DNA from: Flavobacteriaceae bacterium
GTDB taxonomy: Bacteria; Bacteroidota; Bacteroidia; Flavobacteriales; Flavobacteriaceae
DNA: 8,855 nucleotides
NCBI GenBank assembly: GCA_002401215.1
Contig: NVSL01000047.1
Location: forward strand, 1-8,855
Direction of reading: 5' to 3'
Below are positions 1 to 6,715 of this stretch, one piece after another. The number at the start of each line of letters is the position of its first letter. The stretch's first letter is position 1. Below the pieces are notes generated by a model. It ran no database searches, was not told the DNA's origin, and saw only the letters and a program-made list of their open reading frames with translations. A program made the translations under genes and the position numbers.

Positions 1-376
1 ATTGTCCAATATTCCTCACTGCTGCCTCCCGTAGGAGTCTGGTCCGTGTCTCAGTACCAGTGTGGGGGATCTCCCTCTCAGGACCCCTATTTATCGTAGT
101 CTTGGTAAGCCATTACCTTACCAACTAACTAATAAAACGCATGCCCATCTTTTACCGCCGAAACTTTAAATTAAAACTCAGGAGAGTCTTAATTATTATG
201 GAGTATTAATCTTCATTTCTAAAGGCTATTCTCCAGTAAAAGGTAGGTTGCATACGCGTTACGCACCCGTGCGCCGGTCGTCAGCAAATAGCAAGCTATC
301 TCTGTTACCCCTCGACTTGCATGTGTTAAGCCTGCCGCTAGCGTTCATCCTGAGCCAGGATCAAACTCTTCATTGT
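1..376 (-). rRNA. rrs: 16S ribosomal RNA, 5' portion (partial)
   Basis: This is the first ~376 nucleotides of small-subunit rRNA read from the minus strand; the rest continues beyond the left edge. The universal bacterial segment AGAGTTTGATCCTGGCTCAG is the complement of 350-369, and the conserved ACTCCTACGGGAGGCAGCAG segment is the complement of 19-38. The mature 5' end near 376 is placed by alignment from memory with the E. coli start, five bases before GAAGAGTTTGATC, so it may be off by a few bases. The text after the 27F site (GATGAACGCTAGCGGCAGG) is typical of Bacteroidetes and fits Flavobacteriaceae; genus cannot be fixed from this fragment. No insertions or odd breaks were seen in the part present. 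Confidence 0.98.
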
Positions 377-478
377 ATAAACTTTATATAATTTATAATG
401 TGAATAGTCTCAAAAAAATTTAGAAGTGTTTCCTAAAAAACAACATCCGGTCTTTTACTCAATTTACGCTGTCAATTT

Positions 479-495
479 CAATATTTTCAATGAAC
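479..495 (-). promoter_or_regulatory. boxA-like antitermination element in the 16S leader
   Basis: The minus strand reads GTTCATTGAAAATATTG, about 100 nt upstream of mature 16S and 30 nt downstream of the proximal -7 box. It resembles the rRNA boxA element (E. coli GCTCTTTAACA; Bacteroidetes rRNA leaders often carry GTTCwTTGA-type forms), which loads NusB/S10 antitermination factors. Function is inferred from position and similarity. Related GTTC motifs occur at 610-616 (GTTCATT) and 721-728 (GTTCTTTA), each downstream of another promoter unit. Confidence 0.55.
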
Positions 496-524
496 TTTGT
501 TCTTGTACTTTTTCTTAGCGGGTG

Positions 525-554
525 CAAATATAAAACTTATTTTATTCCTAACAA
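525..554 (-). promoter_or_regulatory. Proximal rRNA promoter
   Basis: On the minus strand a -33 TTG (complement of 552-554) is followed after exactly 19 bp by TATATTTG (complement of 525-532), a perfect match to the Bacteroidetes primary-sigma -7 consensus TAnnTTTG. Directly downstream is the C-rich string CACCCGC, which could act as a discriminator for growth-rate or ppGpp control. A/T-only sequence lies upstream, including a 9-bp inverted repeat (558-566 with 577-585), and could behave as an UP-like element. This is the promoter nearest to 16S, so it should give the shortest leader (~145 nt). Confidence 0.8.
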
Positions 555-617
555 GTAAAAATAAATATATTTTTTAATTTATTTTAAACCCCTACTAAAC
601 CAAAATCTGAATGAACA

Positions 618-635
618 CGATTAACGAATTAATCG
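618..635 (-). other. Promoter-proximal hairpin with TTCG loop
   Basis: The minus strand contains CGATTAA-TTCG-TTAATCG, a perfect 7-bp stem closed by a four-base TTCG loop. It starts about 6 nt after the middle -7 box (641-648) and ends just before a GTTCATT motif (610-616). It would be the first structure in transcripts from the middle promoter. It has no following T-run, so it is not an intrinsic terminator; it may stabilise the RNA 5' end or act as a pause or processing signal. Confidence 0.5.
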
Positions 636-640
636 GGGTG

Positions 641-670
641 CAAAACTAAATATTATTTAGTTATAATCAC
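641..670 (-). promoter_or_regulatory. Middle rRNA promoter-like unit
   Basis: The minus strand carries TAGTTTTG (complement of 641-648), which fits TAnnTTTG, followed by the same C-rich start GCACCCCG seen at the proximal promoter. At the 19-bp spacing used by the other two promoters the -33 position (668-670) reads GTG instead of TTG, so the upstream element is imperfect. It may be weaker or may need an activator. Its case rests mainly on being the same kind of module as its two neighbours. Confidence 0.5.
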
Positions 671-681
671 CATAAAAATTA

Positions 682-696
682 AACTTTTTTAAAGTT
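682..696 (-). terminator. Weak A/T-rich hairpin with T-tract between rRNA promoter units
   Basis: The minus strand reads AACTTT-AAA-AAAGTT, a 6-bp stem with a 3-nt loop, followed by TAATTTTTA. It lies between the distal and middle promoter units. The stem has only one G-C pair, so as a terminator it would be weak; it could act as an attenuator for transcripts from the distal promoter, or be chance in A/T-rich DNA. Confidence 0.25.
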
Positions 697-730
697 ATTT
701 TTACCCCTATTTCAAACCTCTAAAGAACGT

Positions 731-762
731 CGCTAATCCGTAATCTATATCTCTCGTTAGCG
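731..762 (-). other. Hairpin just downstream of the distal rRNA promoter
   Basis: CGCTAA (731-736) and TTAGCG (757-762) form a perfect 6-bp stem around a 20-nt loop, beginning 4 nt after the distal -7 box. A GTTCTTTA boxA-like motif (complement of 721-728) follows on the minus strand. The arrangement mirrors the hairpin plus GTTCATT after the middle promoter, although the stem sequences differ. Confidence 0.4.
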
Positions 763-766
763 GATG

Positions 767-796
767 CAAATATACAATGTATTTGCAATTAAACAA
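767..796 (-). promoter_or_regulatory. Distal rRNA promoter
   Basis: The minus strand has a TTG -33 element (complement of 794-796), exactly 19 bp, then TATATTTG (complement of 767-774), followed by the C-rich start GCATCCGC. The -7 box, spacing and start region closely match the proximal rRNA promoter, 242 bp nearer to 16S. It lies about 100 bp beyond the stop codon of the rubredoxin-protein gene. Confidence 0.75.
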
Positions 797-894
797 GTGA
801 AAAATATATTGTTTTTGAATTAATTTTAAAATCATTTGTAAGCCCTTATAAATAGGTGATTTATGTAGAAATAAAAATCTTAAATAATTCTGTT

Positions 895-2322
895 TTATAA
901 GATAACTTTAACGACCATTTCTTTTGACGCATCACAAACGTCACATCTGTAATTATTAGGAATATTTTTTAATGAAATTTCGGAATCCCCAACTACTTGT
1001 TTGTCATGCCAATAATCACCTAAAACAGTCAAACAATCTGAGCATTGAAAAACCTCATCTTTTTTAGATTTTAAATTGACCTTGTTTTCAGAATTCTCAA
1101 CCGTATTTTCATCACCCAATTGATTAAAATACATCTTACTCAATTCCATCAATAAACCAGACAATTCTATTTTATCAACATCTTGTGCATAGACCAAATA
1201 TTTATGATTATTAGGATCGAACTTTTCGGAGTACAATACATTATAAGTGGGACGTACCTCAAAATCTTTTACAATATTCGGGACGCTGTTCTTTTCGACC
1301 ACAATAGAGGTAAAGTAAATATTCGATTCATCTCTATTGGTTACAGCAAATGTTAATCCGTAGGTGCTAATGTCATTCTGATCAAAATTACGGACAATGA
1401 ATTTCTTTAACTGCAAAGCTTCATCATCATTAACTGGCAAATGCCAATTTAACTCGAGTAAAGAATGCCTGATATTAATCCCCGATTTTCCTAAAAACCG
1501 TTCTAAACTCAATTTGCTTTCTGACGGAATCCCTTTGACAATAAAAGATTTCCATGGAGTAATAGAAATTTTACCAATTCTATTATCTAAACAGAAGTCA
1601 CAGAAATCACGCAAAAAATCAATATAGTAATTGTTATTTCTCCAATAAAGCCCCAACCAATATTGATTGATTCCCATTTTATTCATCCCTTCATAATAAG
1701 GAAAGGGTTTAAAAGTTGTAATCAATTCTTTTTCTATCGTCCTAGAATTTGTTTCTATCTGACTGTTGACCAACATAAACAATTCATCGACATCATCAGC
1801 ATCGGCATACACCTCTTCAATTACCTTAGAAACCTCAGCGATATCCCAACTATATATAAGGACAGGGTAAAAAACCGAATTCTCGAAATTTGGCAAGTGC
1901 AAATTCAAATACCAATAATCTTCGTTATCCGAAGCCACAAAATTAAGCTGTCCACTAAACAGGGGAACTAATTGCTGCTTGGGATCGGTAATATTGATTT
2001 TTAACTTTGGCTGGTATTTAAAATTTTCTACTATATATAAATAGGTCGCCGAACCCAACCAAGTTGTCGATTCGAAAATATCAGCAGCGACATAAGAAGA
2101 AACTATATTCTGACGATTGACATCAGTTACCAAATCGATATTTAAAATAGGATCCTCGTTCTCTAAATTCTCTTCCTTATTATATACCGGAAAAATGATA
2201 TCTTGTCTCGACCCGAAATGAAGTTCTTTTAACCCCAACGAATCTGCATAATTTACAATTTGCTTTAATTCGCTTGGAGATAAAATCCCTCCTTTAACAA
2301 ATACTCTTTTTAATTCTTTCAT
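895..2322 (-). CDS. Nitrite/sulfite reductase-like half-domain protein with C-terminal rubredoxin
   Basis: This 475-residue protein probably serves as an electron carrier or partner of nitrate or nitrite reduction in the cytoplasm; no enzymatic activity can be assigned. Residues ~1-50 and ~215-270 resemble the ferredoxin-like half-domains of siroheme nitrite/sulfite reductases (KGGILSPSELKQIVNYAD with GSRQDIIFP, and KISITPWKSFIVKGI). The C-terminus (~424-475) is a rubredoxin domain with CxxC at C427/C430 and C460/C463, the latter after IPNNYR, enough to bind one iron. Only two other cysteines exist (C241, C244), so the cysteine set that holds siroheme and [4Fe-4S] is absent. A charged, low-complexity linker (~403-423) joins the parts. 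No signal peptide or membrane segment is evident. The ATG overlaps the upstream TGA as ATGA, implying translational coupling with the nitrate reductase. Family recognition of the N-terminal part is moderate; the rubredoxin is clear. Confidence 0.9.
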   Translation of the reverse strand: MKELKRVFVKGGILSPSELKQIVNYADSLGLKELHFGSRQDIIFPVYNKEENLENEDPILNIDLVTDVNRQNIVSSYVAADIFESTTWLGSATYLYIVENFKYQPKLKINITDPKQQLVPLFSGQLNFVASDNEDYWYLNLHLPNFENSVFYPVLIYSWDIAEVSKVIEEVYADADDVDELFMLVNSQIETNSRTIEKELITTFKPFPYYEGMNKMGINQYWLGLYWRNNNYYIDFLRDFCDFCLDNRIGKISITPWKSFIVKGIPSESKLSLERFLGKSGINIRHSLLELNWHLPVNDDEALQLKKFIVRNFDQNDISTYGLTFAVTNRDESNIYFTSIVVEKNSVPNIVKDFEVRPTYNVLYSEKFDPNNHKYLVYAQDVDKIELSGLLMELSKMYFNQLGDENTVENSENKVNLKSKKDEVFQCSDCLTVLGDYWHDKQVVGDSEISLKNIPNNYRCDVCDASKEMVVKVIL

Positions 2323-5300
2323 ACCTCAACCAATTCTTTTTGTTTTGCTAACAATAAAATATCTTTCACTTCGGGCTTGCAACTTCCGCAACCCAATCCT
2401 GCACCGGTGGTTTTACAAACTTCTGCCAAGGTATTACAACCCGATGCAACAGCTTCTTGAATATTTCCTACCCCGACTTGACTACACGAACAAACCAATT
2501 TTCCAATTACAGGAATTGATGGTTCGTTTGACCGCAATAATTCTGATCGTTTGTCACCCAATTCAATTTTATCTTCTATCAAAGTTTTGAATTCTGCAAA
2601 GTCACTTTTATCACCCATCAAAACTGCACCTATTAATTTATCATCTCTAATGATACATCTTTTGTAATATTTTTTGTTGATGTCCATAAAGATAACCTCT
2701 TCATACGATGTGTCTTTTTTAGAAAACAACACCGTACCAATACTACATAATTCCAAATCTTTAAATTTGAGAATATTCATCAAAACAGACCCTGAATAAA
2801 TACTTCCCAAATCACCTAAAATATATTTTACAGCAACATCGGCTTGTTGTTCTGCTGCGGATGTTATTCCGTAAATAAAATTCTCAAATTCTGCAATCTC
2901 ACCCAAAGCAAAAATTGAAGGGTCGCTCGTTTTTAAATGTTGATTTACAACTACACCCCTAATACAATCTAACTTTGCAGCTCGTGCAATTTCTATATTC
3001 GGAATCGTACCAATTGCATAAACAACTGCATTCCCTGTAATAACTTTTCCTGTTTTTAAAGTGATTGACAAACTGTTTGGCGCAAACTCTTCTTCAAAAA
3101 CAGTACTCACTTCATTGTCAAAATAGATATTGATTCCTCTTTCTCTAACATCTTCTGCCAACAATCTACTCGCCACCAAATCTAGTTGACGCTCCATCAA
3201 TCGCGATGCTCTTTGCACAATCGTAATCTGAATATTTTTCTTATTTAATGTTGCAGCCAATTCTAAACCCAACAAGCCGCCACCAATAATAACAACATGC
3301 TGCTCCTCTTCGCTCAACCCTGTTTTATCTAGGTGACTCTTTAACTTTTCTGCATCCTCTCTATTTCTTAAAGTAAACCTTCCTGGAGAATCTAACTGTG
3401 CATTGTTAGGAACAAATGCCCTACTCCCCGTTGCCAAAATTAACAAGTCATAATTGTGACTGACACCATCACTATCAACAATAATTTTATTTATTTTATC
3501 TATATTTTTGACTGACACTTCTGCGTGCAATTGAACGTTTAGTTTCTCTATTTCACCTTTTTTAAGTTTTTCTAATTGTCCCCACTCTAACTCGTCACTC
3601 ACATATTCTGGCAATAAAACACGATTATAAAACGGGTCTTTTTCTTTCGAAAAAACTAATATTTCATCTTCCTGATTTTTTTCGCGATACGATTGAACAA
3701 ATCGAAATGCTGCTGCTCCTGCTCCAACTACAACAATTTTTTGAGCTTTCTTTTTAAACTTAGCCACCTCAACAGCACTGAATTTAAAATCTGGTTCTTT
3801 AGAAATTGGATCGATTAAATTACAGGTTAAATTATTTACTCTCCCAAAATCATTGCCCAATATCTTACCCCAATGCATCGGCAAAAAGACAACTCCTTTT
3901 TTAATATCATTGCTGATTTTCACTTGAACCCTAACTTCTCCTCTACCCGACTTTACGACAACAATATCCTCTTTATTCAGGTTTCTATTATCTGCATCCG
4001 CTAAATTCATCTCTAAAAAAGGCAGCGGAATGTGCATGTTCAATCGATGAACTTTTCCTGTTCTTGTCCTTGTATGCCATTGATCTCTAATCCTACCCGT
4101 AGTCAAAATTAGCGGAAAATCTTTAGATATTTTTTCAGATTGATTTTCAGTAAACTGCGGCACATTGAATTGCGCTTTACCATTTTCCGTATAAAACTCT
4201 TTATCTAAAAACAACCTTTCTGTTCCTTTATGATTCTTAGTCGGGATTGGCCATTGCATACTTCCTTCCTCAATCAAACGCTCATACGACAATCCAGAAA
4301 CATCAATCGGAGTTCCTTTTGTAAGCAACGAATGCTCATCAAAAATCTCACTTGTATTTTCATAATCAAATCCAGAGAAATCCATTTTCTGAGCAAACTT
4401 TGTAAAAATCTCCACATCGGGCAACGCCTCTCCAGGAGCATCAATTGCTTTTTCTAAATAACTAATTCTACGCTCAGAATTTGTCATTGTTCCTTCCTTC
4501 TCTAACCATCCCGCGGCAGGCAACACCAAATCGGCATATTTTACAGTTTCAGAATTGTTAGAAATATCCTGAACAATCACAAATTTCGCTTTTTTCAAAG
4601 CCTCTTCTACTTTTAAAGAATCGGGTAAACTCACCACCGGGTTTGTGCAAACAATCCAAATTGCTTTTAACTTTCCGGTATGCAATGCATCGAACATTTC
4701 TGTGGCTGTCAATCCGGGTTTTTCTGAGATTTCTTTTCCTCCCCAAAAATCAGCAACTTCTTTTCTATGGATTGGATTTGCCAAATCTTTGTGAGCAGCT
4801 AACAAGTTTGCCATCCCCCCAACTTCTCTGCCGCCCATCGCGTTTGGCTGACCCGTTAATGAGAAAGGTCCCGAACCTGGTTTCCCAATTTGCCCCGTCA
4901 ATAAAGAGATATTTAATAAGGATACATTTTTATCAACACCAATCACACTCTGATTTAAGCCCATCGTCCACATACTCAAAAATGCATTTGCATCTCCAAT
5001 ATATTCTGCAGCTAATTCAATTTCATCAACTGAAAGTCCACAAATTTTAGCTGCATTTTCAATTGTAGTTTTTAAAACTAGCTCCTTAATCAACTCATAA
5101 TTCGAGGTGTGATTTTCGATAAAATCGACATCAATTTTTTTATTTTCGATAAGCAATCTCGCAATTGCATTGTTCAAAACCACATCCGTCCCCGGTGTCA
5201 ATTGCAAATGCAAATCGGCAATTGTACAAGTTTGAGTTTTTCGCGGATCGATTACAATAATTTTTATATCAGGATTTTCTTCCTTATGTTTTTCTAATCT

Positions 5301-5858
5301 CCTAAATAAAATTGGATGACACCACGCAGGATTCGCACCTGTAATCAAAAAACAATCTGCCAATTCAATATCATCATACGAAATCGGAACCGTGTCATCA
5401 CCCAACGCTTTTTTATAACCAACAACCGCTGAGCTCATACAGAGTCTAGAATTTGTATCGATATTGTTTGTTCCGATAAATCCTTTTGCAATTTTATTTA
5501 TGATGTAATATTCCTCCGTCAAACACTGACCAGAAACATAGAACCCGACACTATCAGGACCGAATTTTTTGATAATCGATTTAAAAACAGCCGCGGCGCG
5601 ATCCATGGCTGTATCCCAAGAAACTTGCTGCATATCACCACTTCTATTCCAGCGCATCTGCGGATGTAAAATTCTGTCAGATGTATCCTGAACGACATAA
5701 TTCAAGTTCATTCCTTTAGAACAAAGCATCCCTTTATTAACAGGATAATCAGGGTCTCCCTTCACAGAGATGTTTCCGCTTACGTCCTTATCTACAAGAA
5801 TTCCACAACCAACTCCACAATATGAACAGGTTGTTTTATATGATTTATTTACTGACAT
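2319..5858 (-). CDS. nasA: Assimilatory nitrate reductase: molybdopterin subunit fused to FAD/NAD(P)H and [2Fe-2S] modules
   Basis: This 1179-residue cytoplasmic enzyme should reduce nitrate to nitrite using NAD(P)H. An N-terminal [4Fe-4S] motif (C11, C14, C18, C46) leads into the molybdopterin oxidoreductase domain (~50-480), with C140 in SRLCMSSA as the likely Mo ligand. The dinucleotide-binding domain follows (~582-700; LILTTGRIRDQWHTRTRTGK). Residues ~706-1020 form a two-Rossmann FAD/NAD(P)H reductase like NasB or the NirB N-terminus: VVGAGAA at 711, VIIGGGLLGLE at 856, LMERQLD at 887 and FALGEIAE at 983. The C-terminus (~1118-1175) is a BFD-like [2Fe-2S] domain with C1123, C1125, C1157 and C1160. 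In Klebsiella and Bacillus, catalytic and FAD parts are separate proteins; here they form one chain. There is no Tat signal, which argues against a periplasmic Nap enzyme. Its ATG sits 21 nt after a TAnnTTTG box with a palindromic operator. All key cysteines are present and the frame is intact. Confidence 0.95.
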   Translation of the reverse strand: MSVNKSYKTTCSYCGVGCGILVDKDVSGNISVKGDPDYPVNKGMLCSKGMNLNYVVQDTSDRILHPQMRWNRSGDMQQVSWDTAMDRAAAVFKSIIKKFGPDSVGFYVSGQCLTEEYYIINKIAKGFIGTNNIDTNSRLCMSSAVVGYKKALGDDTVPISYDDIELADCFLITGANPAWCHPILFRRLEKHKEENPDIKIIVIDPRKTQTCTIADLHLQLTPGTDVVLNNAIARLLIENKKIDVDFIENHTSNYELIKELVLKTTIENAAKICGLSVDEIELAAEYIGDANAFLSMWTMGLNQSVIGVDKNVSLLNISLLTGQIGKPGSGPFSLTGQPNAMGGREVGGMANLLAAHKDLANPIHRKEVADFWGGKEISEKPGLTATEMFDALHTGKLKAIWIVCTNPVVSLPDSLKVEEALKKAKFVIVQDISNNSETVKYADLVLPAAGWLEKEGTMTNSERRISYLEKAIDAPGEALPDVEIFTKFAQKMDFSGFDYENTSEIFDEHSLLTKGTPIDVSGLSYERLIEEGSMQWPIPTKNHKGTERLFLDKEFYTENGKAQFNVPQFTENQSEKISKDFPLILTTGRIRDQWHTRTRTGKVHRLNMHIPLPFLEMNLADADNRNLNKEDIVVVKSGRGEVRVQVKISNDIKKGVVFLPMHWGKILGNDFGRVNNLTCNLIDPISKEPDFKFSAVEVAKFKKKAQKIVVVGAGAAAFRFVQSYREKNQEDEILVFSKEKDPFYNRVLLPEYVSDELEWGQLEKLKKGEIEKLNVQLHAEVSVKNIDKINKIIVDSDGVSHNYDLLILATGSRAFVPNNAQLDSPGRFTLRNREDAEKLKSHLDKTGLSEEEQHVVIIGGGLLGLELAATLNKKNIQITIVQRASRLMERQLDLVASRLLAEDVRERGINIYFDNEVSTVFEEEFAPNSLSITLKTGKVITGNAVVYAIGTIPNIEIARAAKLDCIRGVVVNQHLKTSDPSIFALGEIAEFENFIYGITSAAEQQADVAVKYILGDLGSIYSGSVLMNILKFKDLELCSIGTVLFSKKDTSYEEVIFMDINKKYYKRCIIRDDKLIGAVLMGDKSDFAEFKTLIEDKIELGDKRSELLRSNEPSIPVIGKLVCSCSQVGVGNIQEAVASGCNTLAEVCKTTGAGLGCGSCKPEVKDILLLAKQKELVEV

Positions 5859-5986
5859 AATCCTAATTTTAGATATCTACAAAAGTAATTTATTACGTAT
5901 TAATACGTAGAAGTATTATCGTAAAAATGAAATGGTATTTTTAAGGGATTGACAGTTTTAAATGGCAATATTGGCGATAAAGTAAA
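5859..5986 (-). promoter_or_regulatory. Nitrate reductase upstream region
   Basis: The gap between the response-regulator stop and the nitrate reductase ATG holds a -7 box, a perfect 16-bp palindrome and a degenerate second copy, TAGAAGT-AT-TATCGTA at 5908-5923, overlapping it by two bases. The part nearest the regulator stop contains CAATATTG but no hairpin with a T-run, so some transcription from the regulator gene could continue into the reductase gene. Confidence 0.6.
5880..5909 (-). promoter_or_regulatory. Nitrate reductase promoter with 7-2-7 TACGTAT operator
   Basis: The minus strand carries TACTTTTG (complement of 5880-5887), which fits the Bacteroidetes -7 box TAnnTTTG. Six base pairs upstream lies the perfect palindrome TACGTATTAATACGTA (5894-5909): two TACGTAT heptamers facing each other across 2 bp. 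No TTG is found at the usual -33 position; the palindrome occupies it, which suggests activator-dependent transcription, although repression cannot be excluded. The box is 21 nt from the ATG, giving a short leader. Spacing and operator match the transporter promoter at 8000-8029. Confidence 0.75.
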
Positions 5987-6655
5987 TTATGATAAATTGT
6001 TTTTTGAAGCTACGGCAGATAATTCCATCAAATTTTTAACTCCCATTTTTTTCATTAAATTAAAACGATGTGTTTCAACGGTTCGCTTGCTATTTTCTAG
6101 AGTTGAAGCAATCTCAACATTGGTTTTTCCAGAGAGGATTAAAGACAAAATCCGTTTTTCCTTTTTTGTCAAATTAAAAGGGTCTGACACCTGTTCTGAA
6201 ATTTCATTTTTTGGTTGACTAGAGCTGTTCTGCAAAAAGTTAGAAACGATAACATTTGAGATGTCTCCGCTAAAATATTTGCCACCATTATTGACCGTAT
6301 GTATAGCCTTGATGAATTCTTTTTTATCTGTATCTTTTAATAAATACCCACTCGCGCCAGCCTTTATAGATTGAATAATATAATCTTCAGAATCGTGCAT
6401 TGACAAAACAATCGCTTTGGTTTTTGTATTTAATTTTTGAAGTTTTCCAACCGCTTCAATACCATTCATTTCTGGCATCCTAACATCAATAATCAACACA
6501 TCTGGTTGAATACTTTCTACAATATCTATGGCTTCGAATCCGTTTGACCCTTCAGCAATTACTTCAATATCATGTTCTTCTTCGAGCAAAGATTTAATTC
6601 CGTTTCTCACCAGTTTGTGATCATCAACCAATGCAATTCTAATTTGATTTTTCAA
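5987..6655 (-). CDS. NarL/FixJ-family response regulator with LuxR-type HTH
   Basis: This 222-residue cytoplasmic two-component regulator probably controls the surrounding nitrate genes. The receiver domain (~5-120) has the acidic pair D11/D12, phospho-acceptor D57 in LIIDVRMPEMNG, S85 as the conserved Thr/Ser, and K107. The DNA-binding LuxR/GerE domain (~161-218) shows LTKKEKRILSLILSGKTNVEIA and the recognition-helix region KRTVETHRFNLMKKM. Length is usual for the family. The start is TTG at 6653-6655: an in-frame TAA lies three codons upstream, the receiver fold begins at residue 5, and the next methionine is M60, in the middle of the receiver. No histidine kinase is adjacent in the window. 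It sits between the transporter and the nitrate reductase, whose promoters share a NarL-like 7-2-7 site; that it binds them is inference. Confidence 0.93.
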   Translation of the reverse strand: MKNQIRIALVDDHKLVRNGIKSLLEEEHDIEVIAEGSNGFEAIDIVESIQPDVLIIDVRMPEMNGIEAVGKLQKLNTKTKAIVLSMHDSEDYIIQSIKAGASGYLLKDTDKKEFIKAIHTVNNGGKYFSGDISNVIVSNFLQNSSSQPKNEISEQVSDPFNLTKKEKRILSLILSGKTNVEIASTLENSKRTVETHRFNLMKKMGVKNLMELSAVASKNNLS

Positions 6656-6679
6656 AGTTATTTAATTATGTATCCGAAA

Positions 6680-6692
6680 CAAATATACGTAT
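6680..6692 (-). promoter_or_regulatory. Response-regulator promoter -7 box overlapping an ATACGTAT element
   Basis: On the minus strand TATATTTG (complement of 6680-6687) matches TAnnTTTG and lies 24 nt before the TTG start, the same short-leader layout as the two neighbouring promoters. No TTG occurs at the 19-bp spacing; the nearest is 27 bp away (6715-6717). The 8-bp palindrome ATACGTAT (6685-6692) overlaps the box, so a protein recognising TACGTAT could block or tune this promoter, consistent with autoregulation. Confidence 0.5.
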
Positions 6693-6715
6693 TTTTACCT
6701 ATTCTATATTTTGAC

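Larger units (their letters stand above)
377..894 (-). promoter_or_regulatory. rRNA operon promoter and leader region
   Basis: This gene-free stretch separates the rubredoxin-protein stop from 16S rRNA. It is strongly A/T-rich and contains no convincing reading frame. It holds three promoter-like units pointing toward 16S, each with a -7 box TAnnTTTG followed at once by a C-rich GCAyCC segment, then a GTTCwTT (boxA-like) motif. The two outer-lying units (with -7 boxes at 641-648 and 767-774) also share an AGGGGT motif. The first ~100 bases upstream of 16S (377-478) are A/T-rich leader that probably pairs with the 16S 3' flank during RNase III processing; that partner is outside the window. 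No strong terminator for the upstream nitrate genes was found here. Confidence 0.8.

Noticed and set aside
558..585. 9-bp A/T inverted repeat (558-566 with 577-585) as a terminator between rRNA promoters
   Set aside because: All pairs are A-T in an almost pure A/T stretch just upstream of a promoter, so chance or an UP-like role is likelier.
848..864. ATAAAT/ATTTAT hairpin after the rubredoxin-protein gene as a terminator
   Set aside because: The 6-bp stem is A/T-only and is followed on the minus strand by AAGGGC rather than a T-run.
1397..1971. Open frames on the plus strand opposite the rubredoxin-protein gene
   Set aside because: They are antisense to a gene with clear domains, have no recognisable motif, promoter or start context, and read as low-complexity hydrophobic or basic text typical of shadow frames.
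895..2322. Annotating this gene as a catalytic nitrite or sulfite reductase
   Set aside because: The cysteine set for siroheme/[4Fe-4S] is missing; only the half-domain resemblance and the rubredoxin site are supported.
4230..5297. Several 62-135 codon frames in or opposite the nitrate reductase gene
   Set aside because: They lie inside a continuous 1179-codon frame whose conserved cysteines and Rossmann motifs are intact; their translations show no family features.
5950..5956. TTGACAG on the plus strand, resembling an E. coli -35 box
   Set aside because: Bacteroidetes promoters do not use this box, no TAnnTTTG follows at proper spacing, and no plus-strand gene lies downstream.
5949..6218. 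89-codon plus-strand frame starting in the gap upstream of the nitrate reductase
   Set aside because: Most of it is the complement of the response-regulator HTH domain, and no supporting plus-strand promoter of the local type was seen.
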